Shown here: one piece after another, positions 10,186 through 23,100 of the stretch
Layout: every line of letters starts with the position of its first letter
Numbering within the stretch: the first letter of the stretch is position 1
NCBI RefSeq assembly: GCF_029227915.1
Contig: NC_079886.1
Coordinates: 5,208,001-5,272,000, forward strand
Reading direction: 5' to 3'
Length of the DNA: 64,000 bases
Source of the DNA: Hydractinia symbiolongicarpus
Taxonomy: Eukaryota > Cnidaria > Hydrozoa > Anthoathecata > Hydractiniidae
Made by a program: the position numbers and the translations under genes
Notes under the pieces: generated by a model
What the model saw: the letters and a program-made list of their open reading frames with translations, nothing else
Databases searched by the model: none
What the model was told of the DNA's origin: nothing

Positions 10186-12149
10186 GAAACGACCGCCCAT
10201 TCAAATAAGATTTCTGATACATCCGAAATCTTAATTAAGTTTTTTGTAATTGTGAGTTATAGTTCTTGACATATTAAAGTTCAAAGTAGTACTGAACTTC
10301 GTTGCATATGTTGGGGGAAATTTTGTGTAATAGTTTATTCATTCGGAAATATTAGGCACTTCATACTCTTTTTATAGTTACAAACTTGAATTATTAATCA
10401 CATAATATATTTGTGAAAAGATTGTCGGCTTAAAGGATGGACAAATATGTCGTTTTGTTGGGAACTTTCTGAGTTTCGGAGTCCTCGGAATAGTACTTAC
10501 GGTAAAGAAGAGGTGGTCAAGACTGAACCTTACCATAGGAAAACATATCGTACGAATGCATACCATAGGGCAATAATGTGGCAAAAGAGCTTAGTGAAGC
10601 ATTTTTGTCCCCCGTTGAAAACGTTTAGTTAGACCGCAAAGTATTTAGCTATTAAAGTTGCCTGACTGGCAAAGCGTCACAAAACTTTTTTCACGCAACA
10701 AAAACATAAACAAATATGGTGGCTAGGTTTTTTTAAAAAAAAAAAGCGGTAAAATATAAAACTTCAAGAATTTGAGGCTTTTCTTGGAAAATGCAAGTCT
10801 GCTTGCTCCAGTGACATAAAAACTAAACGTCTGAAAACATCAAAGCTCTTTCTATTAATGATTTTAAATCCACTTCAAACTAGCCTTTATTTTTTACTTT
10901 AATTCTAGCTCTAGCTATCACTTCTTACTTCCCTTCTTGAACTTTTCTTTCTCTGAATTGCTTTTTGCAATTTTTTCAAGACGAAGGGACCGTTCTTTTG
11001 TTGTTGTTTTTGTCGGTGTCGAGGGACACCATTTTTGTAAAGAAAAGCCGTTAAATTTATTTAAGCAAATCAAGTTGCTCCATTTTGATCACGTGATGTA
11101 AACAAAATAAACCCGCTAGCAAAATGGATATGCCTTTTTCAGAGACTTCAAAGCAATATCAAAGGAAAATCTACACATCCACTTTGCCTGGTACAGACAC
11201 ACAGAAACACTCTCCGTATTATTATATAGATAGGGGCATAGTTGAAATTATGAGTTAATCACATAAATCGTTCTTGTTTCTTTCTAATGTAAATTGTGTT
11301 AAATTGCACTATGTATGTAACCGCGTAGAATATTTTTGCTTATTGTCCTATAATTTTCACAGTAAGTCCTTTTGACCTACGCATTTATTGCATAAAAATT
11401 CCAAGGCGTGAAAATTTTGCACTTATTTTAATTTTGCGAATTTTTAATTTCGTGGTAGAAAATAGGGATTTTAAAACACAAGAACTGAAACAATCTCCAA
11501 TGGCGTTGTTAACACCTTCATGGAAGCGCATCATATGAAAAACGCGCCAAATACATATTGTTTTCTAATTTTCCCCTTTAATACTCGTATTGTGGTTTTA
11601 AAACGTCTATGTTTCTTTTGTAACATCAATTTTCTGTTTTTTACATTTTACATGTACATGTACTTGTACATAATTTGAATTGGTAATTCTGTATAAATAT
11701 ATCTGCTAAAATCATCAACAGCAACAACATACAAGACAACATTGTAATCGGTTATTATTGTATTAATATATGTCTTTTACGAGATAGCGGCGTGACCCTA
11801 CTTTATTTTTTTTTTTCGTAAATTTTGCTAAGCTTAAAGAGTCTACTAAGACTCAGTGTAGTGTTAAAGGGGCTACGAACCACCGGTTAAAATGCTCACA
11901 TTCCGTATACCTCGCGCACATATTAAAAATCCGCCAAATGCGTTTTGCGCAATGAACAGACCAGCGCACTTTGCTCGCTGGATCAATTTTTTTTTCGAAA
12001 CGTATATTGAAAAGAAATATTTCAGCAAGACTCATTCTGGATGAGAACATGACCAAGGCTGGAGAAGATAAAAATTCTAGATATATCTATATGTTCGATT
12101 CTGGATTCTGCCTCCTCTCCATAACTTTAGACAGCCTGGTTTAAATTAA
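10186..12149. other. Intergenic, no gene recognised
   Basis: AT-rich with short open frames on both strands, none with recognisable motifs. Purine/pyrimidine runs occur near 10730. The stretch CACAGAAACACTCTCCGTATTATTATATAGAT near 11200-11235 looks like a transposon end by composition, but I found no partner. No RNA gene seen. Confidence 0.4.
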
Positions 12150-12560
12150 ATCAAACTTGGCACACTTATAGTATGTTATGAAGAAATAAAATGGCAACGA
12201 TAAATTTTTGCTTATGTCAGCATCGAAAGCTTGAAATTTGTTTTTTATACCACTATCTCCTTAATTTTTTTTTTTTAATTTTTACATTCTGTTTAAATTT
12301 CCTGACAACCAAAAAATTATTTAATATATTTCCGGTTTTTACATAGTTCGAACAAATACAAGCCAAAAATTGCCCAAAAATCTTTTTTTTTTATCCAAAA
12401 AAAATCTGGTGATTGGAATAATCACGTGACCAAAATCCTCAGTAATTTTCCGGTCGACAAAATAAAATTTTGTCTTGTAAGTTTATAGGGATTTCAGAGA
12501 GATTTTTAGGGGTAGTTTTGAGCCATTATAAAAAGCTCGGATAGGTATGGGACCTAAATA
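12150..12560 (+). repeat. Diverged half copy of the inverted-repeat element
   Basis: This follows the left arm of the 3205-4829 element in the same orientation. Shared landmarks, in order, are AACTTGGCACACTTATAGTA, ATAAAATGGCA, GCTTGAAATTTGTT, TTTCCGGTTTTTACAT, AATTGCCC, AATCACGTG and GAGATTTTTAGGGGTAGTTT. The mirrored second arm is absent, so it is a solo arm or a truncated insertion. It shows that the element is a dispersed family. Confidence 0.75.
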
Positions 12561-15099
12561 TAAAAACTCAGTGAGTATTATACCATGCTTTGCCCCAAGA
12601 TTAGGGCTAGCGAATAGGGTTAATACTTAAGTGCCTATAAGTAGATCTGTTCAGGGCCCATATCACTACTAGTTTATAATGATTAAAAAACTGTAGTGAT
12701 TTTATAAAGATTTTGTCCAGTTATAGCTCAGGTACTTAAAATTAAAATTAAAAACAAACTCACAACACAAACTACCGAAGGAAGTCTAATAAAAATCAAA
12801 ATAATGTTTTCATCAAAATTATTTCGTAACTTGTTAAGGTATGGCTTCTAACTCAAACGTTCAAAATGTTGACCTAAACTTGAAACTACTTCGTAGGTGT
12901 TGTCCGATAAATGATGGAATAACTTTAAAAACACAAAATTATTCAAGAACAGTTATCATTAGCTACATTATACATATTTTTTAGCATCGTTTTTACAATG
13001 TTAGTTGAGGCACAACCATTTTCCATACATGCCACCATTACATTTTCTTTAGTAAAAATGTTAAAACCGTTTGCTATTTTACTCGCCAAGTAAAACCATG
13101 GCTCTTTCTTGTCCGAATTATATCTAATTATCATCATTCCGCGAATTACTTCGATTTTCGCTAGAGATTTTAAACCAAAACATCATAAAGTCTTGTCAAA
13201 GTATTCTTCCCAAAAAACAGCATGATGACACTTTGTTTCTTATACTCTGAGATCAATAGATTTAAAAAATAAACAGCTTTGTAACGAAGCGTAGTCATTG
13301 AGTTAATGCTATGATTTTCATCAAGACAAACTAACGACTTTTTTTTTTTTGCCATCACAGGTGACACAGAGATTATTTTCTACTTAGCAACTTTTTTTAA
13401 ATCGTTATTCCTTAATAATATACCCCAAACTCAGGAACTTCTTTTTTACTTACTGCAAGTCAGTTCGAAACGATTCATCAGCCCCCTTTCGGCAGACATG
13501 TTGAATTGAAAGGACTTCAGAATTGCAGCTCGCTGAAGTTAGTCGAACCTATTACAGACCGGGTACCGTGATGTAGTAAATTATTCTAACGCACTCATCC
13601 CCTATTATCACTTTTTCTGCATCCCTTAAATTTCGACGATTTTTTTTGTTTTGAAAGGGTTCAATTATTTTTGATATTTTTGGTTCGTCGAGTTATAGTT
13701 TTGTGGTTGTTTTTTATTTTAAGTGATTAAAACCCAATGGACAGCCTTCCTACTGGTAAACTTTTATGATTCATTCGAATTCGCTCCGTTACATTTTTTT
13801 TGTTTACCTTTGAGTCACGCGGCTAAAAACTGTACTTCGGAAATCGTTTCAATTGCCAACAACAAAATCATTTTGCTGCTTGTAAACAAAAAGTTAGGGA
13901 TGGAAACGTTAATAAAGAGGACAGTCCTGGGTGCTAAAATTTCTAAAATTGTGTTAGCTACTTTAAACCGCCTATGTGGAATTTTGTAACTCTTAAAAAG
14001 GATATCTCGCAGTTGGTCAGACTAATTTTCGATAATTGCTTCCAATATTCTTATATTACATCAGCTTTGAAGCTTAAATAACAGTTGCGCTCCAACCGTG
14101 AAGAAAAATTTCGATTCAAATTTTTGGTAAAAAAGGTTCGCAGGAAAAGTTTGAACAAGTGAATTTGCGTTTTAAACTCTGCAGCGAGATTGGGCGCTGT
14201 GCTAACACTTAATTCAAAAATAAAGCCAGTTTAATCATTTTTTACTGTGGTACCAATCTAAGCCTTACGCCCGTCCTGAAGAAGTGAAAACAGTTTCAAA
14301 AACTACATTTCATTAACATTCTAACGGTACCAGTCCGTTTGTGTTCCAACAGTTGCGTCACATATTCGTACCAACATGAATTTAGCAATAATCTTCCGTT
14401 ATTACTGGGTTCCATCCCTTTTACCGGTAAAAGGATTAGCCGCGGGATGCAAGTGAAATAGTTTTGATCTTTAGAATAATAATTGTATTAAATGAGACCT
14501 TTGAAATTGAGAAATAACATTCTTCCAAACTTTAAAAGACTGTTTAAGTCACGCAGCGAAGTTTGGATTTAGTTATCGGGACAATGTAACAGTCAATGTG
14601 GATTTATTTTATTATTTTAACTGCCATATTTGTCTTACAAGGCAAGGAACTCTTCCAACTCTCTCAGCGCATTATTCTGTCTCTTAGTTTAAATAGTTAT
14701 CTAAGCTCTCCTAGTATTGAGTTTACACCTTATTCATCTAATTTCCCAATAGTAAGAAAAAGCACTCTCCTTGCTATTCTCTAGTTACGTAACATACTCT
14801 TGTCTATACTTTTCTGTAAACTTTAAATTCTTTTCTGCTCATCTCTCCCTTTACTTCTGTTTAGACAACAAATGTCGGCTCTCCATTCCATATTAAGCGT
14901 GATGCTGGAGTTGAAATTGTAAAAAATACTTGGTTTACCTAACTAAGTTTTTTTTCGATCGGAGGAGATTCAAATTGTGTACTCGGTACTCAATTAGTTG
15001 TACGAAGAATCACTCTGGGTTTCCTGGCTAAGAAAAAGAGACCAAAGTCATCACATAAATATGGAGAATAATTTTTAAAAATCTCCGTGCAATAATATA
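12561..15099. other. Intergenic, no gene recognised
   Basis: AT-rich, no conserved protein motif. Open frames of 60-90 codons at 12943-13137, 13170-13367 and 13723-13989 have no signal peptide, domain or splice context that would support them. No RNA gene or clear mobile-element end seen. Confidence 0.4.
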
Positions 15100-15380
15100 T
15101 ACTTTTTTACATTCATACGAAGTAGACATGTCGCTATACGAAGCAATAGCTATAGATGCATACTCCTAATGGAACACCTGGTCTCACCTTTCCCATATGC
15201 CGAGATTTTATTCAGGTCTTGGTATGATTCCCATTTAATATACTTTTTTACATTCATACGAAGTAGACACGTGGCTATACGAAGCAATAGCTATAGATGC
15301 ATACTCCTAATGGAACACCTGGTCTCACCTTTCCCATATGCCGGGATTTTATTCAGGTCTTGGTATGATTCCCATTTAAA
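15100..15380. repeat. Recent tandem duplication of a 141-bp unit
   Basis: 15100-15240 and 15241-15380 are nearly identical, each starting TACTTTTTTACATTCATACG and ending ATGATTCCCATTTAA. I see only a few substitutions (for example CATGTCGC against CACGTGGC, and CCGAGAT against CCGGGAT). 141 is divisible by 3, so the open frame at 15169-15444 simply repeats itself and is not evidence of a gene. Confidence 0.9.
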
Positions 15381-17171
15381 AAATTTAAGCTGCAGATCCC
15401 ACTTTTCGCGTATGCATCTAATTATCTACTTAACTAATAAATAGCCAAAGATTATTACAATTCATCCATCTCTTGCTAAATGTAAGGTGGATACAAAAGC
15501 TCATTGGGGCCATGTTGTACTTTATATTTTGTTTGCACTACGATCTTAAGATAATTCTACGATCTGAAAGGCTAAATACACGGTAAGTTTAAGCGGACCG
15601 TTTAGTTGTAAGAAAAAACTTATAAGTTTAGTTGTAGGTAATATACCTGTCTACACGTTAAGATAAAATGTATAAGTTTTTTAAAAAAACTCTCTTTTTA
15701 CAATGAATACCAAATAAAAAAACGTAAATTTTTGGATTGCGGATATTGCTATAGCAGCAGCAGGGTAAATGTTGAAAGAAAAAAAGCGGTTATGATTAGA
15801 AATTGAAAAAAATATGCTCAAATCTTTAGTTTAAACAATAGCTCATTTATCATTCTGTTAATTTCTATAGAAAAAACTTAGCAAAAGTTAAACATGTCCA
15901 AGTTTTAAAGAAACTTATAAAACCGAAAAAAGTTAACAGTAAAAAGGTAACTTTTTTATCTTACATTTAAACAGGCCCTTTAAACTTTTATTTTAGCCTT
16001 CTACGATCTTAAAATTATCTTAAGATTGTAAATATGAAGTGTAACATGCCCCAAATGGGCTTCCGTAAGTGGGAACTTGTTGTGCTTATTTTACTTCACG
16101 TATTCATGTACTGCGCATGCGTATGCTGCTCTTACTTATGTAACCAGTGGGAACCAGGCTTCAATGTACACTCTCCTTTTAACAAAGGGGTTTGGGAATT
16201 AAAACACTATTTAGTTTCCATGGAAATACGAAGATCAAGTGTTGAATATAATTATTTCAATATTCTAGTAAGTAATAAAAAATTAAAATTAATATTCTAT
16301 AAGAAGAAAGAAAGTATATGAACACCTGCTGTATAAGAAAGATGTGGAAAGAGAAAAAATATCTTGTGAAATAAGTTAAAACAAAGAATTTTTTCTCCGC
16401 AAGATTGATAACCTAACTGAACAACTGGGTTGCCTTAGAAAATATGTTAAAATCATAAACTTTTGAAGGTACAAAGAAGTTATCATTTGCGGTTTTTAAA
16501 TATCTCTGTAAAAATTTAGTTCTTCTTCGCAAACACCGTGGGCTATCTACCAAGAACTATTTAGTCAGTCTGGCATTAATAACAAGACAAGCTGGCATAA
16601 AATTATTGTCTATTCTTAGTTGTTTATCTTTCTACAAACCAAATACAAGCATTGTATCTCTTCGTGTATCAATCTTGTTTTGTTATGAAGAAACCAGTCA
16701 AACTTAAGGAGATTGCGAGCAGTATGTTAAACTGGTGTACTCATATAGAAGTGTTTACTAAAGATATTAATCACCAAAGGCTTATTGATCTATCAGTTAG
16801 CATCAGTTATCAACGACTATATTATTTAAATATTATTATTGAACCTGAGGATTTTTTGACTGCATTTTGTATTCTTCTGTTATCCAATGAATTTCAAACA
16901 AAAAAAATTCCATCACTTAAAGACGCTACAAAAAGTTCATCGAACGACTTGAACTTCGTCAGTTTTTTTTCATGTTTTTTTAAATATTTATTTTTGTTTA
17001 TGTTATTTTGTAAGGGATTGAAAATAATGCTGCCATTAAGAAAGTGTATATTTTTTGGCCGGTCTCCGTAAACAAAGCAAATTCAAAAGTCACTTTTTTT
17101 CAGACAGCAACTTGTCAATTTCAATTTAACCAACCTTATTAACTTTTTAGTGTTATTCAACTAACAATACA
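15381..17171. other. Intergenic, 5' flank of the TRAF gene
   Basis: AT-rich. Two moderate open frames (16034-16321 and 16652-17071, plus) lack recognisable domains. The first has a hydrophobic, cysteine-rich start (VLILLHVFMYCACVCC) that could be mistaken for a signal peptide, but nothing supports it further. The promoter and 5' UTR of TRAF are expected at the right end; no clear core element was identified. Confidence 0.4.
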
Positions 17172-20100
17172 ATGGTAGATACTGTTGACAAGGCACCTCA
17201 ACTAGGTGGTTTTGATGCAGAATTTGCTAACCCTTTACCACCAGAATATGAGTGTCCGATTTGCCAACTTGCATTTCGTGATCCAGTTCAGGTGGAAGAA
17301 TGTGGGCATCGATTCTGTCAGTCGTGTTTGAACGAAATTAAACGAAGGTAACATTCATTTAAGTTATATTAAGAAGTTTGCCTTGCAACCAAATCAAACT
17401 TGTGGCAACAACTTTAAATATCTTTGTGGTTCACAATTTTTTCTTCCTATAATATTTTGTTTTGGTCGGTTAAGGATGGCTGATGTTCGCAAAAAAATAA
17501 AACTGATCGCAATATCTCAAATTGACATCTAGTTCACGCGATTATAGCAACTACTCTTTTGTTCTTTAGGTCAAAAGGTATGCTCACTTGTCCATTAGAT
17601 CGACAACAAGTCGATGCTGAGAAGGTTTGTTAACTAATTATAACTAAGGCTTTTTTTATAAGGGTTTAATGACTTTCTAGCTATATTCTTATGTTGTTAT
17701 ATAAATAATTAGAAAAAAATTAATTTAAGAATATTACTACTTTTCTGTTCAGATATTGTCATTGAATAATATAGGTATTATCATGTCATGAACAAGCGAG
17801 ATTTTTCTAAGCTACGTTTCGACAGCTACAGTTGTCATAGACCGGCAATGATCGTAATAATCTTTGACTGTTTATTAGTTGAGGAGATAATTAAAGGAAC
17901 GAAATTAACAAATCATATCACAGCAATTAAAGCAATTAAAGTTTTTATGGACCTAGATGGAAACAATCAATTAATTAAAATTTTCCTTTTTTTGAATGTT
18001 CGCTCTTTGATACGTTTGTATCAACCCATTTTGCATTTTTTCTAAATATTCGCTTTCCGAAGTGCGGGTAACCATATTTCTGTGAGTTCATAGGAAATAC
18101 CATTAACATGAGTACTTCTGCGGACAGTAACCGGATCTGAATATACCAATCTCATTTTTGTCTGTATCTGCGTTAGATAATTTTATATTCTTTCTCAAGA
18201 CATGCTTGTATTTTAAATGCGACAGTATACTACTGGAAGAATGATCACATTGGACTAAAAGAGAAATTTATGTGTTTACCTACTTCTATTATGAAAAAAT
18301 TAGCATCTAAGAACCATGTAGGCAAATATGCCTAAATATATGCCACAAGTTTTTGTCTTAAGTATACCTTACAAATATATTCTTGATTTTACATGTTCAA
18401 TCATCATGTCCTAAAATAAGTGCACATAGGCATATTATTATATATTTATTGTTTATTAACGTAATTGGTTAAGTCACTAAACGAATCAAGATGGTTCAGC
18501 CGTAGTTACTTCACTTGCAAAAAAATATTCTTGCAGGGCTAAAACAGAAAAAAAGCATATAAAATGAATTAACCATACTACCTATATCAAATTTGGGTTC
18601 ATGTTTTGGGGAAATCTCATAATGATTTCTCATCTCGCAATTCTTTCCTTCATTTAAAAACATAAACCTGTGTTCTAAACAGGTTAGAAATATTATTATA
18701 AATCATAAGACAACTCTCAAGATCATTCTGTAAAATGTACATAGACAAACCTGTCAAGCATTCATAGGTTTGTCACACAAACCAGGTTAATTAACATAGC
18801 AGAAAAGTAATTAGTGCAAGTCACAAGTATGGAAAATCGGACCATTGATCTGATATGTCCGATTATCCTTTTTTGAAGTCGGTGGTTGGGAATAAGACGC
18901 ACGATAAAAAATTAGTTAGACAAAGGGTGAATTTCTCCTCGAGGATAACTCTGATGCACTTCTGATGGCAACTCTGATCCACTTCTAATAGCAAGTCTGA
19001 TGCACTTCTGATAGCGATTCTGGTGCACTTCTAATGACAACTAAGGCTGATATACTGGCTGATTTCGATGATATTTTGGTTATTTCACAGCTTAAGTTAA
19101 GTACAACTGACACCACTGATTCATCATAGCGATAACTTAATAAAATCGTATATTCGCCTAATTATACTGTGTGATCTAATTATTAATTAGCTCCTAATTA
19201 GCCCATTTATGTCCACGGTGAACTTTGGATCTTAAGTTATTTGGTAAAATCCCAAACTGTTAAGATGCGCTAATTGATGCTAACGTCAGCATAACTCTAT
19301 TTACCGATATTTCGACGCTTTATGGCACCTAAGGTGTATTATTTCGTAATTCAATCATGTTAAAAAGCGCCACTAAAGCATTCGAAACACTGCTTAGCAA
19401 ACCTACGTCTATGCAAAAGTTACTTCTTGTAAACTGCGTAGTAAATTTATTATGTGTAAGCAGAAATATTTCCAGTCTTTCGGCTGCAGAGTATTTACGA
19501 ATCAGTGGCTCTTGCCATCGTTAATTTGCGCTCAATATGTTTAAGGATCGTAGAACAAAAATTTAAAGGAAAATCGGGACTGAAATTTGCCTTAAATGTA
19601 ATAAAGTTATACAACGCAGTTTGCAAGAAAGATAAATATTCAAGGCTGACGGCCTTTAGCACAAATACATTAGTCACTAAATATTTTTTACCGTCATTTA
19701 GTTAGCAGTGATAATTCCCTTAACTGGTTTTAATCTACCAGTGTATTAGAGTGCAAATTTACCAGTAGGAATCTCGATTCATAATTCCTAAATGTCCGAA
19801 TTGATGGTTACACCGGATACGTATTTGAGAACGGAAACGTAGAAAGGTATTTAAGAACGGGTACGTATTTGAGAACAGGCACGTATTTACAAACGCAGTG
19901 CTTCTTAAAGGTGAGTTTTCTGAGTTAGGAAATACAATTATTTAAGAAGGGCGCCAAATCGGACATTAACAGGCTCGGGAATCAATCAGACCAATCGGGA
20001 CTGCAAACCCTTGTATCTTTCTATAATGAAACTAATATTGTTACAAAATAGCATGGCAGCTTGTTAGAACATGCTTCTAAATTGCAAGTGTTAATTATAC

Positions 20101-23100
20101 TTTTAGGTTTTTCTTGATAAGGCGGCAAGGAGAGCTGTTCTTGGCTTGGTTATCAAATGCGAAAACGCGAAACGTAAATGTGACTGGACTGGAGAGTTGA
20201 GCTCAGTAGAGGTATCAGATAAATAACGTGACGAAAGACTTTATGAAACAAATTCAGTTTAAATGGTTTTTCTTTTTAAGTAGAAAAAGTCATTCAGAGA
20301 AATAGAGTTAGCAATAAAAGTCGATATTCTAACTTAAATTTTCCTAAAAAATTATTGTGGAATTAAAGTTTGTGAAGTGTAAATATCAACATTTGGATGA
20401 CGTCATTTAGTTTTAGATGACGTAATTAGATATTTCTGATTGCAAAAAGTAGGCGGAAACAGCGGAGCGTAAACTTTGGGATAAGAAAACGGTTGCCAAC
20501 GTTTTAGGTAAAATTACTTGATAAAGGGATAAAAAATATGACTTCAGAATTGTTGATATGGATGTTTCTTTTCTGAATACCTGTCAATCGATGAGTCGCC
20601 ATGACAACAGACGTGACGACATACCAAAATTTTAGCTAACCTAAAACTACTAAAAATCATGAAAAGGCACTAAATTTCAACCTCTATAATGTTATGCTTC
20701 ACAAGTTACGTCAGAAAATTAGGAAAGGGGAAGGGAGAAGGGTTAACCCCAAACTCCTGGTCCGACTATTCGTACGACAATTGAACTCAGCCAGTTAAAT
20801 CACTGCACATCTTTTTGATATATCTGTTAGATCTATAAAAACCAGCGAATGTGCCAAAATCGGTACCTTCAAAACATAAAAATCTTTCCTTTAGGATCAT
20901 TTAAAGTCTTGTCCGTATGCAGATATTTTATGTCCAAATGAACAATGTCAAGATTCATTTCCAAGGAGAGCGTTAAGTCAGCATCTGGCGTCACGATGTA
21001 AATTTCGAGTATTGACATGCCAATTTTGTAAAGAAAAGTATACATACAAGGATGGGAAGGTAGAGAAAGCATATGATTTCATATTTACTAAATTTTAGTA
21101 ATCGAATTTAACACACTTGTCCTGATATTTAGAGTCACATGAAACACTGCAAGCGTCTTCCTCTGGAATGTGTCAACAAATGCGGAGTGAAAGATATACC
21201 ACGAGACGAGGTAGAATTTCATTTATTTTCGCCAATCTGGTTTTCAACACAGTCACAGCTTGTGTTGTGTTAACATATGTTTGATAAGGTGTGTTAGTTA
21301 GTTAGAGTATGTAGCTAGGATGTATAGCTAACAAGTAAAAGTAGGTAGATAAATATTTGTGTTTGTAATTATTAAAGATCTGCATCAAAATGTGTCTAAT
21401 GTATTGTGGTTATTATGCTTGAATGCAGTGCACCTTTGAGAGTTAACAACAGTCAACACAAAAACAATTTTCTTTTTCTATGACTAGATGGTGTGCTACT
21501 TTCTTTTGTATTATTATGTGAAACATTTACGGCGAGTTGTCGAAATTGTATTACTAGTATTTTCGGTGAGTATTATTCTTCTGATAAACAGAGGGGCAAC
21601 GAAAGAAAGATGAATCACGTAGAAAATAAAGCCACGAAAAACACATAAAACACGCAGGCACGCAACGCACGTAATTGGATGAGGAGCTACTTTGGTAGTC
21701 AGATAGCTACAATCTTCGTTAAGACAAGACAACTAATTTTGAAGTTCGCCACCACAAGTAATTGTGTACGCTTTTTCCTATCTGATGCACGCATTCTGTA
21801 CTCGTAATGCTCAGAGTGGACGTGCTTATTGTTGTTGACGTCAGCATAATCATTTTTAACGAATTTCAGGACCTCTGCGGGCCCGCCGTGAATTACTTCG
21901 TTGCGCAGGCGTATTAAAGAATACGAGCAGCAATATTTAAATGCTGTCTACCTGGGCTACCGGTTGACGCTTTTGTTCATACCTGAAAATAAAAAAACTG
22001 CTTTTGTCTCAACATTTTTGTCCAAGATTATAGCTTTACTTTACTTTTAAGTTTATTTTTATTTAATTTGGTAGAATTTCATTTTTACCGGGCATCTTTT
22101 GCATCTTTTCTTGCTTTAGATTCAATGGTCTGTAATTAGGCCATTTCTACGCCCCGGCGCTGCCGGCGAGGCAAGTTGAGCGCAAGCGACACTTCAACGT
22201 ACGTAAATATTTCCGAGCTGAGAACATTTCAAACAGCTGGCCTGCATTACGCTTGTGACGTGTAGTGTTATTTAAAAAAAATATTGAGCCTCCTTCCAAT
22301 ATGTTGTTGGGAAAAATGTAATTGTTGTGCATAGAGAAATAAAACAAGAATACACCTGCAAAATTGGCAGCCATTGTTTCACCTTCCATGTTTTAATATA
22401 TTGCTTTATCTAGCTAACGTTCTACGTAACACATTTGGAAATAAAAAAGAGAAGAAATTCGCAGGTTCAACGAAAGCAAAATGTTTTACAAAAGCAATAT
22501 ATTTTTTTAATTTATTTTATGTAAGAATAAACGAAGAAAAAAAGTTTATAAGTATAACTCTTTCATTTTCGTGTTTCCATCGACACCAAGCTTGATCAGG
22601 ATCATCCTAAAAAACAACAAATGATGAAAATGGTACTTTTCTATCAATGATGTAAAAATTATTTCCTTGTCCTATATAAGAAGTATGGATGTTATAAAGA
22701 AGGACAAATTCCTTTGGAAGTGTCTTATGAGGAACCAAACCAAAGAAACTGATGTTGAATGTTCTTGTCCAGTGCACACAAGTGAAAAAACAAAAGAACT
22801 GGTAATACATCAAATTAAATATTATTGCTTAAATGAGAATAAGGTTGAAAACACTTTAAGCTGACTATTCCTTTAACACATAAATTTTTTCTAGTCTTTC
22901 ATGTTCTTGTCCTTTCCCTAAAGATTGTTAAAAAAAAACAATCGTTAATTTAGGCACGAATGCATTTTCTCAGACCCGTTTCCTGAACTTTAAGAGTGAA
23001 AGAGTTCATATAAAAATAAAAAATGTACTGGTCGTCCGGCTCGTGGGAAATTTATCTCGGGCTGCGGTTTGATTTAAAATTTCATGAAACCTCTAGTGGC

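Noticed and set aside
9608-10222. Poly-Ser, poly-Leu and poly-Glu reading frames of 180-200 codons
   Set aside because: They are translations of the pure GAA array in different frames.
16034-17071. Two plus-strand frames of 95 and 139 codons upstream of TRAF
   Set aside because: No domain, AT-driven composition, no splice or start context.
22667-22864. Frame with a cysteine/histidine stretch (ECSCPVHTSEK) in a TRAF intron
   Set aside because: Too few ligands for a recognisable finger; no exon borders that keep the TRAF frame.
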